Both the position numbers and the translations under genes were made by a program. A stretch of 64,000 nt of DNA from Bilabrum cf. latius (Eukaryota; Bigyra: Bicosoecida; Bigyra; Bicosoecida), in NCBI GenBank assembly GCA_965178125.1, contig OZ237776.1, positions 473,790-537,789 of the forward strand, read 5' to 3'. How positions within the stretch are numbered: the first letter of the stretch is position 1; each line of letters starts with the position of its first letter. The notes beneath the pieces were generated by a model. That model searched no databases, was not told the origin of the DNA, and worked only from the letters and a program-made list of their open reading frames with translations. Shown in pieces: positions 46,980 through 61,793 of this stretch.

Positions 46980-48792
46980 GGTTAGGGTTAGGGTTAGGGT
47001 TAGGGTTAGGGTTAGGGTTAGGGTTAGGGTTAGGGTTAGGGTTAGGGTTAGGGTTAGGGTTAGGGTTAGGGTTAGGGTTAGGGTTAGGGTTAGGGTTAGG
47101 GTTAGGGTTAGGGTTAGGGTTAGGGTTTTAGGTTAGGGTTAGGGTTAGGGTTAGGGTTAGGGTTAGGGTTAGGGTTAGGGTTAGGGTTAGGGTTAGGGTT
47201 AGGGTTAGGGTTAGGGTTAGGGTTAGGGTTAGGGTTAGGGTTAGGGTTAGGGTTAGGGTTAGGGTTAGGGTTAGGGTTAGGGTTAGGGTTAGGGTTAGGG
47301 TTAGGGTTAGGGTTAGGGTTAGGGTTAGGGTTAGGGTTAGGGTTAGGGTTAGGGTTAGGGTTAGGGTTAGGGTTAGGGTTAGGGTTAGGGTTAGGGTTAG
47401 GGTTAGGGTTAGGGTTAGGGTTAGGGTTAGGGTTAGGGTTAGGGTTAGGGTTAGGGTTAGGGTTAGGGTTAGGGTTAGGGTTAGGGTTAGGGTTAGGGTA
47501 TCTAATATAAAGTCAGGGACAGGGTCGGGGAAAAAAAATTTTCATCTTCACTTTTTGTCGAAAAAATGCGCGCGACGATCTCGGCAACCAGATGAGATAT
47601 GAGGACCGTTCAAACTGCATCGGGACGGCCTGGGGGTACAATGTTGGGCAAATGTTCCCCAGGTTCCGTTTTGACCGCGCGGCGACAATATGGCTGGACG
47701 AAGATTGTCATGCAGAAAAAATGCGCGCGACGATCTCGGCAACCAGATGAGATATGAAGACCGTTCAAACTGCATCGGGACGGCCTGGGGGTACAATGTG
47801 GGGCAAATGTTCCCCAGGTTCCGTTTTGACCGCGCGGCGACAATATGGCTGGACGAAGATTGTCATGCAGAAAAAATGCGCGCGACGATCTCGGCAACCA
47901 GATGAGATATGAAGACCGTTCAAACTGCATCGGGACGGCCTGGGACCACAACAGGGGGCAAATGTTCCCCAGGTTCCGTTTTGACCGCGCGGTATGGCTG
48001 GACGAAGATTGTCATGCAGAAAAAATGCGCGCGACGATCTCGGCAACCAGATGAGATATGAAGACCGTTCAAACTGCATCGGGACGGCCTGGGGGTACAA
48101 TGTGGGGCAAATGTTCCCCAGGTTCCGTTTTGACCGCGCGGCGACAATATGGCTGGACGAAGATTGTCATGCAGAAAAAATGCGCGAAAAAATGCGCGCG
48201 ACGATCTCGGCAACCAGATGAGATATGAAGACCGTTCAAACTGCATCGGGACGGCCTGGGGGTACAATGTGGGGCAAATGTTCCCCAGGTTCCGTTTTGA
48301 CCGCGCGGCGACAATATGGCTGGACGAAGATTGTCATGCAGAAAAAATGCGCGCGACGATCTCGGCAACCAGATGAGATATGAAGACCGTTCAAACTGCA
48401 TCGGGACGGCCTGGGGGTACAATGTGGGGCAAATGTTCCCCAGGTTCCGTTTTGACCGCGCGGCGACAATATGGCTGGACGAAGATTGTCATGCAGAAAA
48501 AATGCGCGCGACGATCTCGGCAACCAGATGAGATATGAAGACCGTTCAAACTGCATCGGGACGGCCTGGGGGTACAATGTGGGGCAAATGTTCCCCAGGT
48601 TCCGTTTTGACCGCGCGGCGACAATATGGCTGGACGAAGATTGTCATGCAGAAAAAATGCGCGCGACGATCTCGGCAACCAGATGAGATATGAAGACCGT
48701 TCAAACTGCATCGGGACGGCCTGGGGGTACAATGTGGGGCAAATGTTCCCCAGGTTCCGTTTTGACCGCGCGGCGACAATATGGCTGGACGA

Positions 48793-48836
<44 letters not shown>

Positions 48837-50637
48837 GGTTAGGGTTAGGGTTAGGGTTAGGGTTAGGGTTAGGGTTAGGGTTAGGGTTAGGGTTAGGGTT
48901 AGGGTTAGGGTTAGGGTTAGGGTTAGGGTTAGGGTTAGGGTTAGGGTTAGGGTTAGGGTTAGGGTTAGGGTTAGGGTTAGGGTTTTAGGTTAGGGTTAGG
49001 GTTAGGGTTAGGGTTAGGGTTAGGGTTAGGGTTAGGGTTAGGGTTAGGGTTAGGGTTAGGGTTAGGGTTAGGGTTAGGGTTAGGGTTAGGGTTAGGGTTA
49101 GGGTTAGGGTTAGGGTTAGGGTTAGGGTTAGGGTTAGGGTTAGGGTTAGGGTTAGGGTTAGGGTTAGGGTTAGGGTTAGGGTTAGGGTTAGGGTTAGGGT
49201 TAGGGTTAGGGTTAGGGTTAGGGTTAGGGTTAGGGTTAGGGTTAGGGTTAGGGTTAGGGTTAGGGTTAGGGTTAGGGTTAGGGTTAGGGTTAGGGTTAGG
49301 GTTAGGGTTAGGGTTAGGGTTAGGGTTAGGGTTAGGGTTAGGGTTAGGGTATCTAATATAAAGTCAGGGACAGGGTCGGGGAAAAAAAATTTTCATCTTC
49401 ACTTTTTGTCGAAAAAATGCGCGCGACGATCTCGGCAACCAGATGAGATATGAGGACCGTTCAAACTGCATCGGGACGGCCTGGGGGTACAATGTTGGGC
49501 AAATGTTCCCCAGGTTCCGTTTTGACCGCGCGGCGACAATATGGCTGGACGAAGATTGTCATGCAGAAAAAATGCGCGCGACGATCTCGGCAACCAGATG
49601 AGATATGAAGACCGTTCAAACTGCATCGGGACGGCCTGGGGGTACAATGTGGGGCAAATGTTCCCCAGGTTCCGTTTTGACCGCGCGGCGACAATATGGC
49701 TGGACGAAGATTGTCATGCAGAAAAAATGCGCGCGACGATCTCGGCAACCAGATGAGATATGAAGACCGTTCAAACTGCATCGGGACGGCCTGGGACCAC
49801 AACAGGGGGCAAATGTTCCCCAGGTTCCGTTTTGACCGCGCGGCGACAATATGGCTGGACGAAGATTGTCATGCAGAAAAAATGCGCGCGACGATCTCGG
49901 CAACCAGATGAGATATGAAGACCGTTCAAACTGCATCGGGACGGCCTGGGGGTACAATGTGGGGCAAATGTTCCCCAGGTTCCGTTTTGACCGCGCGGCG
50001 ACAATATGGCTGGACGAAGATTGTCATGCAGAAAAAATGCGCGCGACGATCTCGGCAACCAGATGAGATATGAAGACCGTTCAAACTGCATCGGGACGGC
50101 CTGGGGGTACAATGTGGGGCAAATGTTCCCCAGGTTCCGTTTTGACCGCGCGGCGACAATATGGCTGGACGAAGATTGTCATGCAGAAAAAATGCGCGCG
50201 ACGATCTCGGCAACCAGATGAGATATGAAGACCGTTCAAACTGCATCGGGACGGCCTGGGGGTACAATGTGGGGCAAATGTTCCCCAGGTTCCGTTTTGA
50301 CCGCGCGGCGACAATATGGCTGGACGAAGATTGTCATGCAGAAAAAATGCGCGCGACGATCTCGGCAACCAGATGAGATATGAAGACCGTTCAAACTGCA
50401 TCGGGACGGCCTGGGGGTACAATGTGGGGCAAATGTTCCCCAGGTTCCGTTTTGACCGCGCGGCGACAATATGGCTGGACGAAGATTGTCATGCAGAAAA
50501 AATGCGCGCGACGATCTCGGCAACCAGATGAGATATGAAGACCGTTCAAACTGCATCGGGACGGCCTGGGGGTACAATGTGGGGCAAATGTTCCCCAGGT
50601 TCCGTTTTGACCGCGCGGCGACAATATGGCTGGACGA

Positions 50638-50681
<44 letters not shown>

Positions 50682-52488
50682 GGTTAGGGTTAGGGTTAGG
50701 GTTAGGGTTAGGGTTAGGGTTAGGGTTAGGGTTAGGGTTAGGGTTAGGGTTAGGGTTAGGGTTAGGGTTAGGGTTAGGGTTAGGGTTAGGGTTAGGGTTA
50801 GGGTTAGGGTTAGGGTTAGGGTTAGGGTTTTAGGTTAGGGTTAGGGTTAGGGTTAGGGTTAGGGTTAGGGTTAGGGTTAGGGTTAGGGTTAGGGTTAGGG
50901 TTAGGGTTAGGGTTAGGGTTAGGGTTAGGGTTAGGGTTAGGGTTAGGGTTAGGGTTAGGGTTAGGGTTAGGGTTAGGGTTAGGGTTAGGGTTAGGGTTAG
51001 GGTTAGGGTTAGGGTTAGGGTTAGGGTTAGGGTTAGGGTTAGGGTTAGGGTTAGGGTTAGGGTTAGGGTTAGGGTTAGGGTTAGGGTTAGGGTTAGGGTT
51101 AGGGTTAGGGTTAGGGTTAGGGTTAGGGTTAGGGTTAGGGTTAGGGTTAGGGTTAGGGTTAGGGTTAGGGTTAGGGTTAGGGTTAGGGTTAGGGTTAGGG
51201 TATCTAATATAAAGTCAGGGACAGGGTCGGGGAAAAAAAATTTTCATCTTCACTTTTTGTCGAAAAAATGCGCGCGACGATCTCGGCAACCAGATGAGAT
51301 ATGAGGACCGTTCAAACTGCATCGGGACGGCCTGGGGGTACAATGTTGGGCAAATGTTCCCCAGGTTCCGTTTTGACCGCGCGGCGACAATATGGCTGGA
51401 CGAAGATTGTCATGCAGAAAAAATGCGCGCGACGATCTCGGCAACCAGATGAGATATGAAGACCGTTCAAACTGCATCGGGACGGCCTGGGGGTACAATG
51501 TGGGGCAAATGTTCCCCAGGTTCCGTTTTGACCGCGCGGCGACAATATGGCTGGACGAAGATTGTCATGCAGAAAAAATGCGCGCGACGATCTCGGCAAC
51601 CAGATGAGATATGAAGACCGTTCAAACTGCATCGGGACGGCCTGGGACCACAACAGGGGGCAAATGTTCCCCAGGTTCCGTTTTGACCGCGCGGCGACAA
51701 TATGGCTGGACGAAGATTGTCATGCAGAAAAAATGCGCGCGACGATCTCGGCAACCAGATGAGATATGAAGACCGTTCAAACTGCATCGGGACGGCCTGG
51801 GGGTACAATGTGGGGCAAATGTTCCCCAGGTTCCGTTTTGACCGCGCGGCGACAATATGGCTGGACGAAGATTGTCATGCAGAAAAAATGCGCGCGACGA
51901 TCTCGGCAACCAGATGAGATATGAAGACCGTTCAAACTGCATCGGGACGGCCTGGGGGTACAATGTGGGGCAAATGTTCCCCAGGTTCCGTTTTGACCGC
52001 GCGGCGACAATATGGCTGGACGAAGATTGTCATGCAGAAAAAATGCGCGCGACGATCTCGGCAACCAGATGAGATATGAAGACCGTTCAAACTGCATCGG
52101 GACGGCCTGGGGGTACAATGTGGGGCAAATGTTCCCCAGGTTCCGTTTTGACCGCGCGGCGACAATATGGCTGGACGAAGATTGTCATGCAGAAAAAATG
52201 CGCGCGACGATCTCGGCAACCAGATGAGATATGAAGACCGTTCAAACTGCATCGGGACGGCCTGGGGGTACAATGTGGGGCAAATGTTCCCCAGGTTCCG
52301 TTTTGACCGCGCGGCGACAATATGGCTGGACGAAGATTGTCATGCAGAAAAAATGCGCGCGACGATCTCGGCAACCAGATGAGATATGAAGACCGTTCAA
52401 ACTGCATCGGGACGGCCTGGGGGTACAATGTGGGGCAAATGTTCCCCAGGTTCCGTTTTGACCGCGCGGCGACAATATGGCTGGACGA

Positions 52489-52532
<44 letters not shown>

Positions 52533-54339
52533 GGTTAGGGTTAGGGTTAGGGTTAGGGTTAGGGTTAGGGTTAGGGTTAGGGTTAGGGTTAGGGTTAGGG
52601 TTAGGGTTAGGGTTAGGGTTAGGGTTAGGGTTAGGGTTAGGGTTAGGGTTAGGGTTAGGGTTAGGGTTAGGGTTAGGGTTTTAGGTTAGGGTTAGGGTTA
52701 GGGTTAGGGTTAGGGTTAGGGTTAGGGTTAGGGTTAGGGTTAGGGTTAGGGTTAGGGTTAGGGTTAGGGTTAGGGTTAGGGTTAGGGTTAGGGTTAGGGT
52801 TAGGGTTAGGGTTAGGGTTAGGGTTAGGGTTAGGGTTAGGGTTAGGGTTAGGGTTAGGGTTAGGGTTAGGGTTAGGGTTAGGGTTAGGGTTAGGGTTAGG
52901 GTTAGGGTTAGGGTTAGGGTTAGGGTTAGGGTTAGGGTTAGGGTTAGGGTTAGGGTTAGGGTTAGGGTTAGGGTTAGGGTTAGGGTTAGGGTTAGGGTTA
53001 GGGTTAGGGTTAGGGTTAGGGTTAGGGTTAGGGTTAGGGTTAGGGTTAGGGTATCTAATATAAAGTCAGGGACAGGGTCGGGGAAAAAAAATTTTCATCT
53101 TCACTTTTTGTCGAAAAAATGCGCGCGACGATCTCGGCAACCAGATGAGATATGAGGACCGTTCAAACTGCATCGGGACGGCCTGGGGGTACAATGTTGG
53201 GCAAATGTTCCCCAGGTTCCGTTTTGACCGCGCGGCGACAATATGGCTGGACGAAGATTGTCATGCAGAAAAAATGCGCGCGACGATCTCGGCAACCAGA
53301 TGAGATATGAAGACCGTTCAAACTGCATCGGGACGGCCTGGGGGTACAATGTGGGGCAAATGTTCCCCAGGTTCCGTTTTGACCGCGCGGCGACAATATG
53401 GCTGGACGAAGATTGTCATGCAGAAAAAATGCGCGCGACGATCTCGGCAACCAGATGAGATATGAAGACCGTTCAAACTGCATCGGGACGGCCTGGGACC
53501 ACAACAGGGGGCAAATGTTCCCCAGGTTCCGTTTTGACCGCGCGGCGACAATATGGCTGGACGAAGATTGTCATGCAGAAAAAATGCGCGCGACGATCTC
53601 GGCAACCAGATGAGATATGAAGACCGTTCAAACTGCATCGGGACGGCCTGGGGGTACAATGTGGGGCAAATGTTCCCCAGGTTCCGTTTTGACCGCGCGG
53701 CGACAATATGGCTGGACGAAGATTGTCATGCAGAAAAAATGCGCGCGACGATCTCGGCAACCAGATGAGATATGAAGACCGTTCAAACTGCATCGGGACG
53801 GCCTGGGGGTACAATGTGGGGCAAATGTTCCCCAGGTTCCGTTTTGACCGCGCGGCGACAATATGGCTGGACGAAGATTGTCATGCAGAAAAAATGCGCG
53901 CGACGATCTCGGCAACCAGATGAGATATGAAGACCGTTCAAACTGCATCGGGACGGCCTGGGGGTACAATGTGGGGCAAATGTTCCCCAGGTTCCGTTTT
54001 GACCGCGCGGCGACAATATGGCTGGACGAAGATTGTCATGCAGAAAAAATGCGCGCGACGATCTCGGCAACCAGATGAGATATGAAGACCGTTCAAACTG
54101 CATCGGGACGGCCTGGGGGTACAATGTGGGGCAAATGTTCCCCAGGTTCCGTTTTGACCGCGCGGCGACAATATGGCTGGACGAAGATTGTCATGCAGAA
54201 AAAATGCGCGCGACGATCTCGGCAACCAGATGAGATATGAAGACCGTTCAAACTGCATCGGGACGGCCTGGGGGTACAATGTGGGGCAAATGTTCCCCAG
54301 GTTCCGTTTTGACCGCGCGGCGACAATATGGCTGGACGA

Positions 54340-54383
<44 letters not shown>

Positions 54384-56190
54384 GGTTAGGGTTAGGGTTA
54401 GGGTTAGGGTTAGGGTTAGGGTTAGGGTTAGGGTTAGGGTTAGGGTTAGGGTTAGGGTTAGGGTTAGGGTTAGGGTTAGGGTTAGGGTTAGGGTTAGGGT
54501 TAGGGTTAGGGTTAGGGTTAGGGTTAGGGTTTTAGGTTAGGGTTAGGGTTAGGGTTAGGGTTAGGGTTAGGGTTAGGGTTAGGGTTAGGGTTAGGGTTAG
54601 GGTTAGGGTTAGGGTTAGGGTTAGGGTTAGGGTTAGGGTTAGGGTTAGGGTTAGGGTTAGGGTTAGGGTTAGGGTTAGGGTTAGGGTTAGGGTTAGGGTT
54701 AGGGTTAGGGTTAGGGTTAGGGTTAGGGTTAGGGTTAGGGTTAGGGTTAGGGTTAGGGTTAGGGTTAGGGTTAGGGTTAGGGTTAGGGTTAGGGTTAGGG
54801 TTAGGGTTAGGGTTAGGGTTAGGGTTAGGGTTAGGGTTAGGGTTAGGGTTAGGGTTAGGGTTAGGGTTAGGGTTAGGGTTAGGGTTAGGGTTAGGGTTAG
54901 GGTATCTAATATAAAGTCAGGGACAGGGTCGGGGAAAAAAAATTTTCATCTTCACTTTTTGTCGAAAAAATGCGCGCGACGATCTCGGCAACCAGATGAG
55001 ATATGAGGACCGTTCAAACTGCATCGGGACGGCCTGGGGGTACAATGTTGGGCAAATGTTCCCCAGGTTCCGTTTTGACCGCGCGGCGACAATATGGCTG
55101 GACGAAGATTGTCATGCAGAAAAAATGCGCGCGACGATCTCGGCAACCAGATGAGATATGAAGACCGTTCAAACTGCATCGGGACGGCCTGGGGGTACAA
55201 TGTGGGGCAAATGTTCCCCAGGTTCCGTTTTGACCGCGCGGCGACAATATGGCTGGACGAAGATTGTCATGCAGAAAAAATGCGCGCGACGATCTCGGCA
55301 ACCAGATGAGATATGAAGACCGTTCAAACTGCATCGGGACGGCCTGGGACCACAACAGGGGGCAAATGTTCCCCAGGTTCCGTTTTGACCGCGCGGCGAC
55401 AATATGGCTGGACGAAGATTGTCATGCAGAAAAAATGCGCGCGACGATCTCGGCAACCAGATGAGATATGAAGACCGTTCAAACTGCATCGGGACGGCCT
55501 GGGGGTACAATGTGGGGCAAATGTTCCCCAGGTTCCGTTTTGACCGCGCGGCGACAATATGGCTGGACGAAGATTGTCATGCAGAAAAAATGCGCGCGAC
55601 GATCTCGGCAACCAGATGAGATATGAAGACCGTTCAAACTGCATCGGGACGGCCTGGGGGTACAATGTGGGGCAAATGTTCCCCAGGTTCCGTTTTGACC
55701 GCGCGGCGACAATATGGCTGGACGAAGATTGTCATGCAGAAAAAATGCGCGCGACGATCTCGGCAACCAGATGAGATATGAAGACCGTTCAAACTGCATC
55801 GGGACGGCCTGGGGGTACAATGTGGGGCAAATGTTCCCCAGGTTCCGTTTTGACCGCGCGGCGACAATATGGCTGGACGAAGATTGTCATGCAGAAAAAA
55901 TGCGCGCGACGATCTCGGCAACCAGATGAGATATGAAGACCGTTCAAACTGCATCGGGACGGCCTGGGGGTACAATGTGGGGCAAATGTTCCCCAGGTTC
56001 CGTTTTGACCGCGCGGCGACAATATGGCTGGACGAAGATTGTCATGCAGAAAAAATGCGCGCGACGATCTCGGCAACCAGATGAGATATGAAGACCGTTC
56101 AAACTGCATCGGGACGGCCTGGGGGTACAATGTGGGGCAAATGTTCCCCAGGTTCCGTTTTGACCGCGCGGCGACAATATGGCTGGACGA

Positions 56191-56234
<44 letters not shown>

Positions 56235-58029
56235 GGTTAGGGTTAGGGTTAGGGTTAGGGTTAGGGTTAGGGTTAGGGTTAGGGTTAGGGTTAGGGTTAG
56301 GGTTAGGGTTAGGGTTAGGGTTAGGGTTAGGGTTAGGGTTAGGGTTAGGGTTAGGGTTAGGGTTAGGGTTAGGGTTAGGGTTTTAGGTTAGGGTTAGGGT
56401 TAGGGTTAGGGTTAGGGTTAGGGTTAGGGTTAGGGTTAGGGTTAGGGTTAGGGTTAGGGTTAGGGTTAGGGTTAGGGTTAGGGTTAGGGTTAGGGTTAGG
56501 GTTAGGGTTAGGGTTAGGGTTAGGGTTAGGGTTAGGGTTAGGGTTAGGGTTAGGGTTAGGGTTAGGGTTAGGGTTAGGGTTAGGGTTAGGGTTAGGGTTA
56601 GGGTTAGGGTTAGGGTTAGGGTTAGGGTTAGGGTTAGGGTTAGGGTTAGGGTTAGGGTTAGGGTTAGGGTTAGGGTTAGGGTTAGGGTTAGGGTTAGGGT
56701 TAGGGTTAGGGTTAGGGTTAGGGTTAGGGTTAGGGTTAGGGTATCTAATATAAAGTCAGGGACAGGGTCGGGGAAAAAAAATTTTCATCTTCACTTTTTG
56801 TCGAAAAAATGCGCGCGACGATCTCGGCAACCAGATGAGATATGAGGACCGTTCAAACTGCATCGGGACGGCCTGGGGGTACAATGTTGGGCAAATGTTC
56901 CCCAGGTTCCGTTTTGACCGCGCGGCGACAATATGGCTGGACGAAGATTGTCATGCAGAAAAAATGCGCGCGACGATCTCGGCAACCAGATGAGATATGA
57001 AGACCGTTCAAACTGCATCGGGACGGCCTGGGGGTACAATGTGGGGCAAATGTTCCCCAGGTTCCGTTTTGACCGCGCGGCGACAATATGGCTGGACGAA
57101 GATTGTCATGCAGAAAAAATGCGCGCGACGATCTCGGCAACCAGATGAGATATGAAGACCGTTCAAACTGCATCGGGACGGCCTGGGACCACAACAGGGG
57201 GCAAATGTTCCCCAGGTTCCGTTTTGACCGCGCGGCGACAATATGGCTGGACGAAGATTGTCATGCAGAAAAAATGCGCGCGACGATCTCGGCAACCAGA
57301 TGAGATATGAAGACCGTTCAAACTGCATCGGGACGGCCTGGGGGTACAATGTGGGGCAAATGTTCCCCAGGTTCCGTTTTGACCGCGCGGCGACAATATG
57401 GCTGGACGAAGATTGTCATGCAGAAAAAATGCGCGCGACGATCTCGGCAACCAGATGAGATATGAAGACCGTTCAAACTGCATCGGGACGGCCTGGGGGT
57501 ACAATGTGGGGCAAATGTTCCCCAGGTTCCGTTTTGACCGCGCGGCGACAATATGGCTGGACGAAGATTGTCATGCAGAAAAAATGCGCGCGACGATCTC
57601 GGCAACCAGATGAGATATGAAGACCGTTCAAACTGCATCGGGACGGCCTGGGGGTACAATGTGGGGCAAATGTTCCCCAGGTTCCGTTTTGACCGCGCGG
57701 CGACAATATGGCTGGACGAAGATTGTCATGCAGAAAAAATGCGCGCGACGATCTCGGCAACCAGATGAGATATGAAGACCGTTCAAACTGCATCGGGACG
57801 GCCTGGGGGTACAATGTGGGGCAAATGTTCCCCAGGTTCCGTTTTGACCGCGCGGCGACAATATGGCTGGACGAAGATTGTCATGCAGAAAAAATGCGCG
57901 CGACGATCTCGGCAACCAGATGAGATATGAAGACCGTTCAAACTGCATCGGGACGGCCTGGGGGTACAATGTGGGGCAAATGTTCCCCAGGTTCCGTTTT
58001 GACCGCGCGGCGACAATATGGCTGGACGA

Positions 58030-58073
<44 letters not shown>

Positions 58074-59886
58074 GGTTAGGGTTAGGGTTAGGGTTAGGGT
58101 TAGGGTTAGGGTTAGGGTTAGGGTTAGGGTTAGGGTTAGGGTTAGGGTTAGGGTTAGGGTTAGGGTTAGGGTTAGGGTTAGGGTTAGGGTTAGGGTTAGG
58201 GTTAGGGTTAGGGTTAGGGTTTTAGGTTAGGGTTAGGGTTAGGGTTAGGGTTAGGGTTAGGGTTAGGGTTAGGGTTAGGGTTAGGGTTAGGGTTAGGGTT
58301 AGGGTTAGGGTTAGGGTTAGGGTTAGGGTTAGGGTTAGGGTTAGGGTTAGGGTTAGGGTTAGGGTTAGGGTTAGGGTTAGGGTTAGGGTTAGGGTTAGGG
58401 TTAGGGTTAGGGTTAGGGTTAGGGTTAGGGTTAGGGTTAGGGTTAGGGTTAGGGTTAGGGTTAGGGTTAGGGTTAGGGTTAGGGTTAGGGTTAGGGTTAG
58501 GGTTAGGGTTAGGGTTAGGGTTAGGGTTAGGGTTAGGGTTAGGGTTAGGGTTAGGGTTAGGGTTAGGGTTAGGGTTAGGGTTAGGGTTAGGGTTAGGGTA
58601 TCTAATATAAAGTCAGGGACAGGGTCGGGGAAAAAAAATTTTCATCTTCACTTTTTGTCGAAAAAATGCGCGCGACGATCTCGGCAACCAGATGAGATAT
58701 GAGGACCGTTCAAACTGCATCGGGACGGCCTGGGGGTACAATGTTGGGCAAATGTTCCCCAGGTTCCGTTTTGACCGCGCGGCGACAATATGGCTGGACG
58801 AAGATTGTCATGCAGAAAAAATGCGCGCGACGATCTCGGCAACCAGATGAGATATGAAGACCGTTCAAACTGCATCGGGACGGCCTGGGGGTACAATGTG
58901 GGGCAAATGTTCCCCAGGTTCCGTTTTGACCGCGCGGCGACAATATGGCTGGACGAAGATTGTCATGCAGAAAAAATGCGCGCGACGATCTCGGCAACCA
59001 GATGAGATATGAAGACCGTTCAAACTGCATCGGGACGGCCTGGGACCACAACAGGGGGCAAATGTTCCCCAGGTTCCGTTTTGACCGCGCGGCGACAATA
59101 TGGCTGGACGAAGATTGTCATGCAGAAAAAATGCGCGCGACGATCTCGGCAACCAGATGAGATATGAAGACCGTTCAAACTGCATCGGGACGGCCTGGGG
59201 GTACAATGTGGGGCAAATGTTCCCCAGGTTCCGTTTTGACCGCGCGGCGACAATATGGCTGGACGAAGATTGTCATGCAGAAAAAATGCGCGCGACGATC
59301 TCGGCAACCAGATGAGATATGAAGACCGTTCAAACTGCATCGGGACGGCCTGGGGGTACAATGTGGGGCAAATGTTCCCCAGGTTCCGTTTTGACCGCGC
59401 GGCGACAATATGGCTGGACGAAGATTGTCATGCAGAAAAAATGCGCGCGACGATCTCGGCAACCAGATGAGATATGAAGACCGTTCAAACTGCATCGGGA
59501 CGGCCTGGGGGTACAATGTGGGGCAAATGTTCCCCAGGTTCCGTTTTGACCGCGCGGCGACAATATGGCTGGACGAAGATTGTCATGCAGAAAAAATGCG
59601 CGCGACGATCTCGGCAACCAGATGAGATATGAAGACCGTTCAAACTGCATCGGGACGGCCTGGGGGTACAATGTGGGGCAAATGTTCCCCAGGTTCCGTT
59701 TTGACCGCGCGGCGACAATATGGCTGGACGAAGATTGTCATGCAGAAAAAATGCGCGCGACGATCTCGGCAACCAGATGAGATATGAAGACCGTTCAAAC
59801 TGCATCGGGACGGCCTGGGGGTACAATGTGGGGCAAATGTTCCCCAGGTTCCGTTTTGACCGCGCGGCGACAATATGGCTGGACGA

Positions 59887-59930
<44 letters not shown>

Positions 59931-61749
59931 GGTTAGGGTTAGGGTTAGGGTTAGGGTTAGGGTTAGGGTTAGGGTTAGGGTTAGGGTTAGGGTTAGGGTT
60001 AGGGTTAGGGTTAGGGTTAGGGTTAGGGTTAGGGTTAGGGTTAGGGTTAGGGTTAGGGTTAGGGTTAGGGTTAGGGTTTTAGGTTAGGGTTAGGGTTAGG
60101 GTTAGGGTTAGGGTTAGGGTTAGGGTTAGGGTTAGGGTTAGGGTTAGGGTTAGGGTTAGGGTTAGGGTTAGGGTTAGGGTTAGGGTTAGGGTTAGGGTTA
60201 GGGTTAGGGTTAGGGTTAGGGTTAGGGTTAGGGTTAGGGTTAGGGTTAGGGTTAGGGTTAGGGTTAGGGTTAGGGTTAGGGTTAGGGTTAGGGTTAGGGT
60301 TAGGGTTAGGGTTAGGGTTAGGGTTAGGGTTAGGGTTAGGGTTAGGGTTAGGGTTAGGGTTAGGGTTAGGGTTAGGGTTAGGGTTAGGGTTAGGGTTAGG
60401 GTTAGGGTTAGGGTTAGGGTTAGGGTTAGGGTTAGGGTTAGGGTTAGGGTTAGGGTTAGGGTATCTAATATAAAGTCAGGGACAGGGTCGGGGAAAAAAA
60501 ATTTTCATCTTCACTTTTTGTCGAAAAAATGCGCGCGACGATCTCGGCAACCAGATGAGATATGAGGACCGTTCAAACTGCATCGGGACGGCCTGGGGGT
60601 ACAATGTTGGGCAAATGTTCCCCAGGTTCCGTTTTGACCGCGCGGCGACAATATGGCTGGACGAAGATTGTCATGCAGAAAAAATGCGCGCGACGATCTC
60701 GGCAACCAGATGAGATATGAAGACCGTTCAAACTGCATCGGGACGGCCTGGGGGTACAATGTGGGGCAAATGTTCCCCAGGTTCCGTTTTGACCGCGCGG
60801 CGACAATATGGCTGGACGAAGATTGTCATGCAGAAAAAATGCGCGCGACGATCTCGGCAACCAGATGAGATATGAAGACCGTTCAAACTGCATCGGGACG
60901 GCCTGGGACCACAACAGGGGGCAAATGTTCCCCAGGTTCCGTTTTGACCGCGCGGCGACAATATGGCTGGACGAAGATTGTCATGCAGAAAAAATGCGCG
61001 CGACGATCTCGGCAACCAGATGAGATATGAAGACCGTTCAAACTGCATCGGGACGGCCTGGGGGTACAATGTGGGGCAAATGTTCCCCAGGTTCCGTTTT
61101 GACCGCGCGGCGACAATATGGCTGGACGAAGATTGTCATGCAGAAAAAATGCGCGCGACGATCTCGGCAACCAGATGAGATATGAAGACCGTTCAAACTG
61201 CATCGGGACGGCCTGGGGGTACAATGTGGGGCAAATGTTCCCCAGGTTCCGTTTTGACCGCGCGGCGACAATATGGCTGGACGAAGATTGTCATGCAGAA
61301 AAAATGCGCGCGACGATCTCGGCAACCAGATGAGATATGAAGACCGTTCAAACTGCATCGGGACGGCCTGGGGGTACAATGTGGGGCAAATGTTCCCCAG
61401 GTTCCGTTTTGACCGCGCGGCGACAATATGGCTGGACGAAGATTGTCATGCAGAAAAAATGCGCGCGACGATCTCGGCAACCAGATGAGATATGAAGACC
61501 GTTCAAACTGCATCGGGACGGCCTGGGGGTACAATGTGGGGCAAATGTTCCCCAGGTTCCGTTTTGACCGCGCGGCGACAATATGGCTGGACGAAGATTG
61601 TCATGCAGAAAAAATGCGCGCGACGATCTCGGCAACCAGATGAGATATGAAGACCGTTCAAACTGCATCGGGACGGCCTGGGGGTACAATGTGGGGCAAA
61701 TGTTCCCCAGGTTCCGTTTTGACCGCGCGGCGACAATATGGCTGGACGA

Positions 61750-61793
<44 letters not shown>

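Noticed and set aside
41521-61754. Satellite array as a CRISPR or integron-like array
   Set aside because: Monomers are contiguous with no unique spacers; units are separated by telomeric repeats in a eukaryotic chromosome end.
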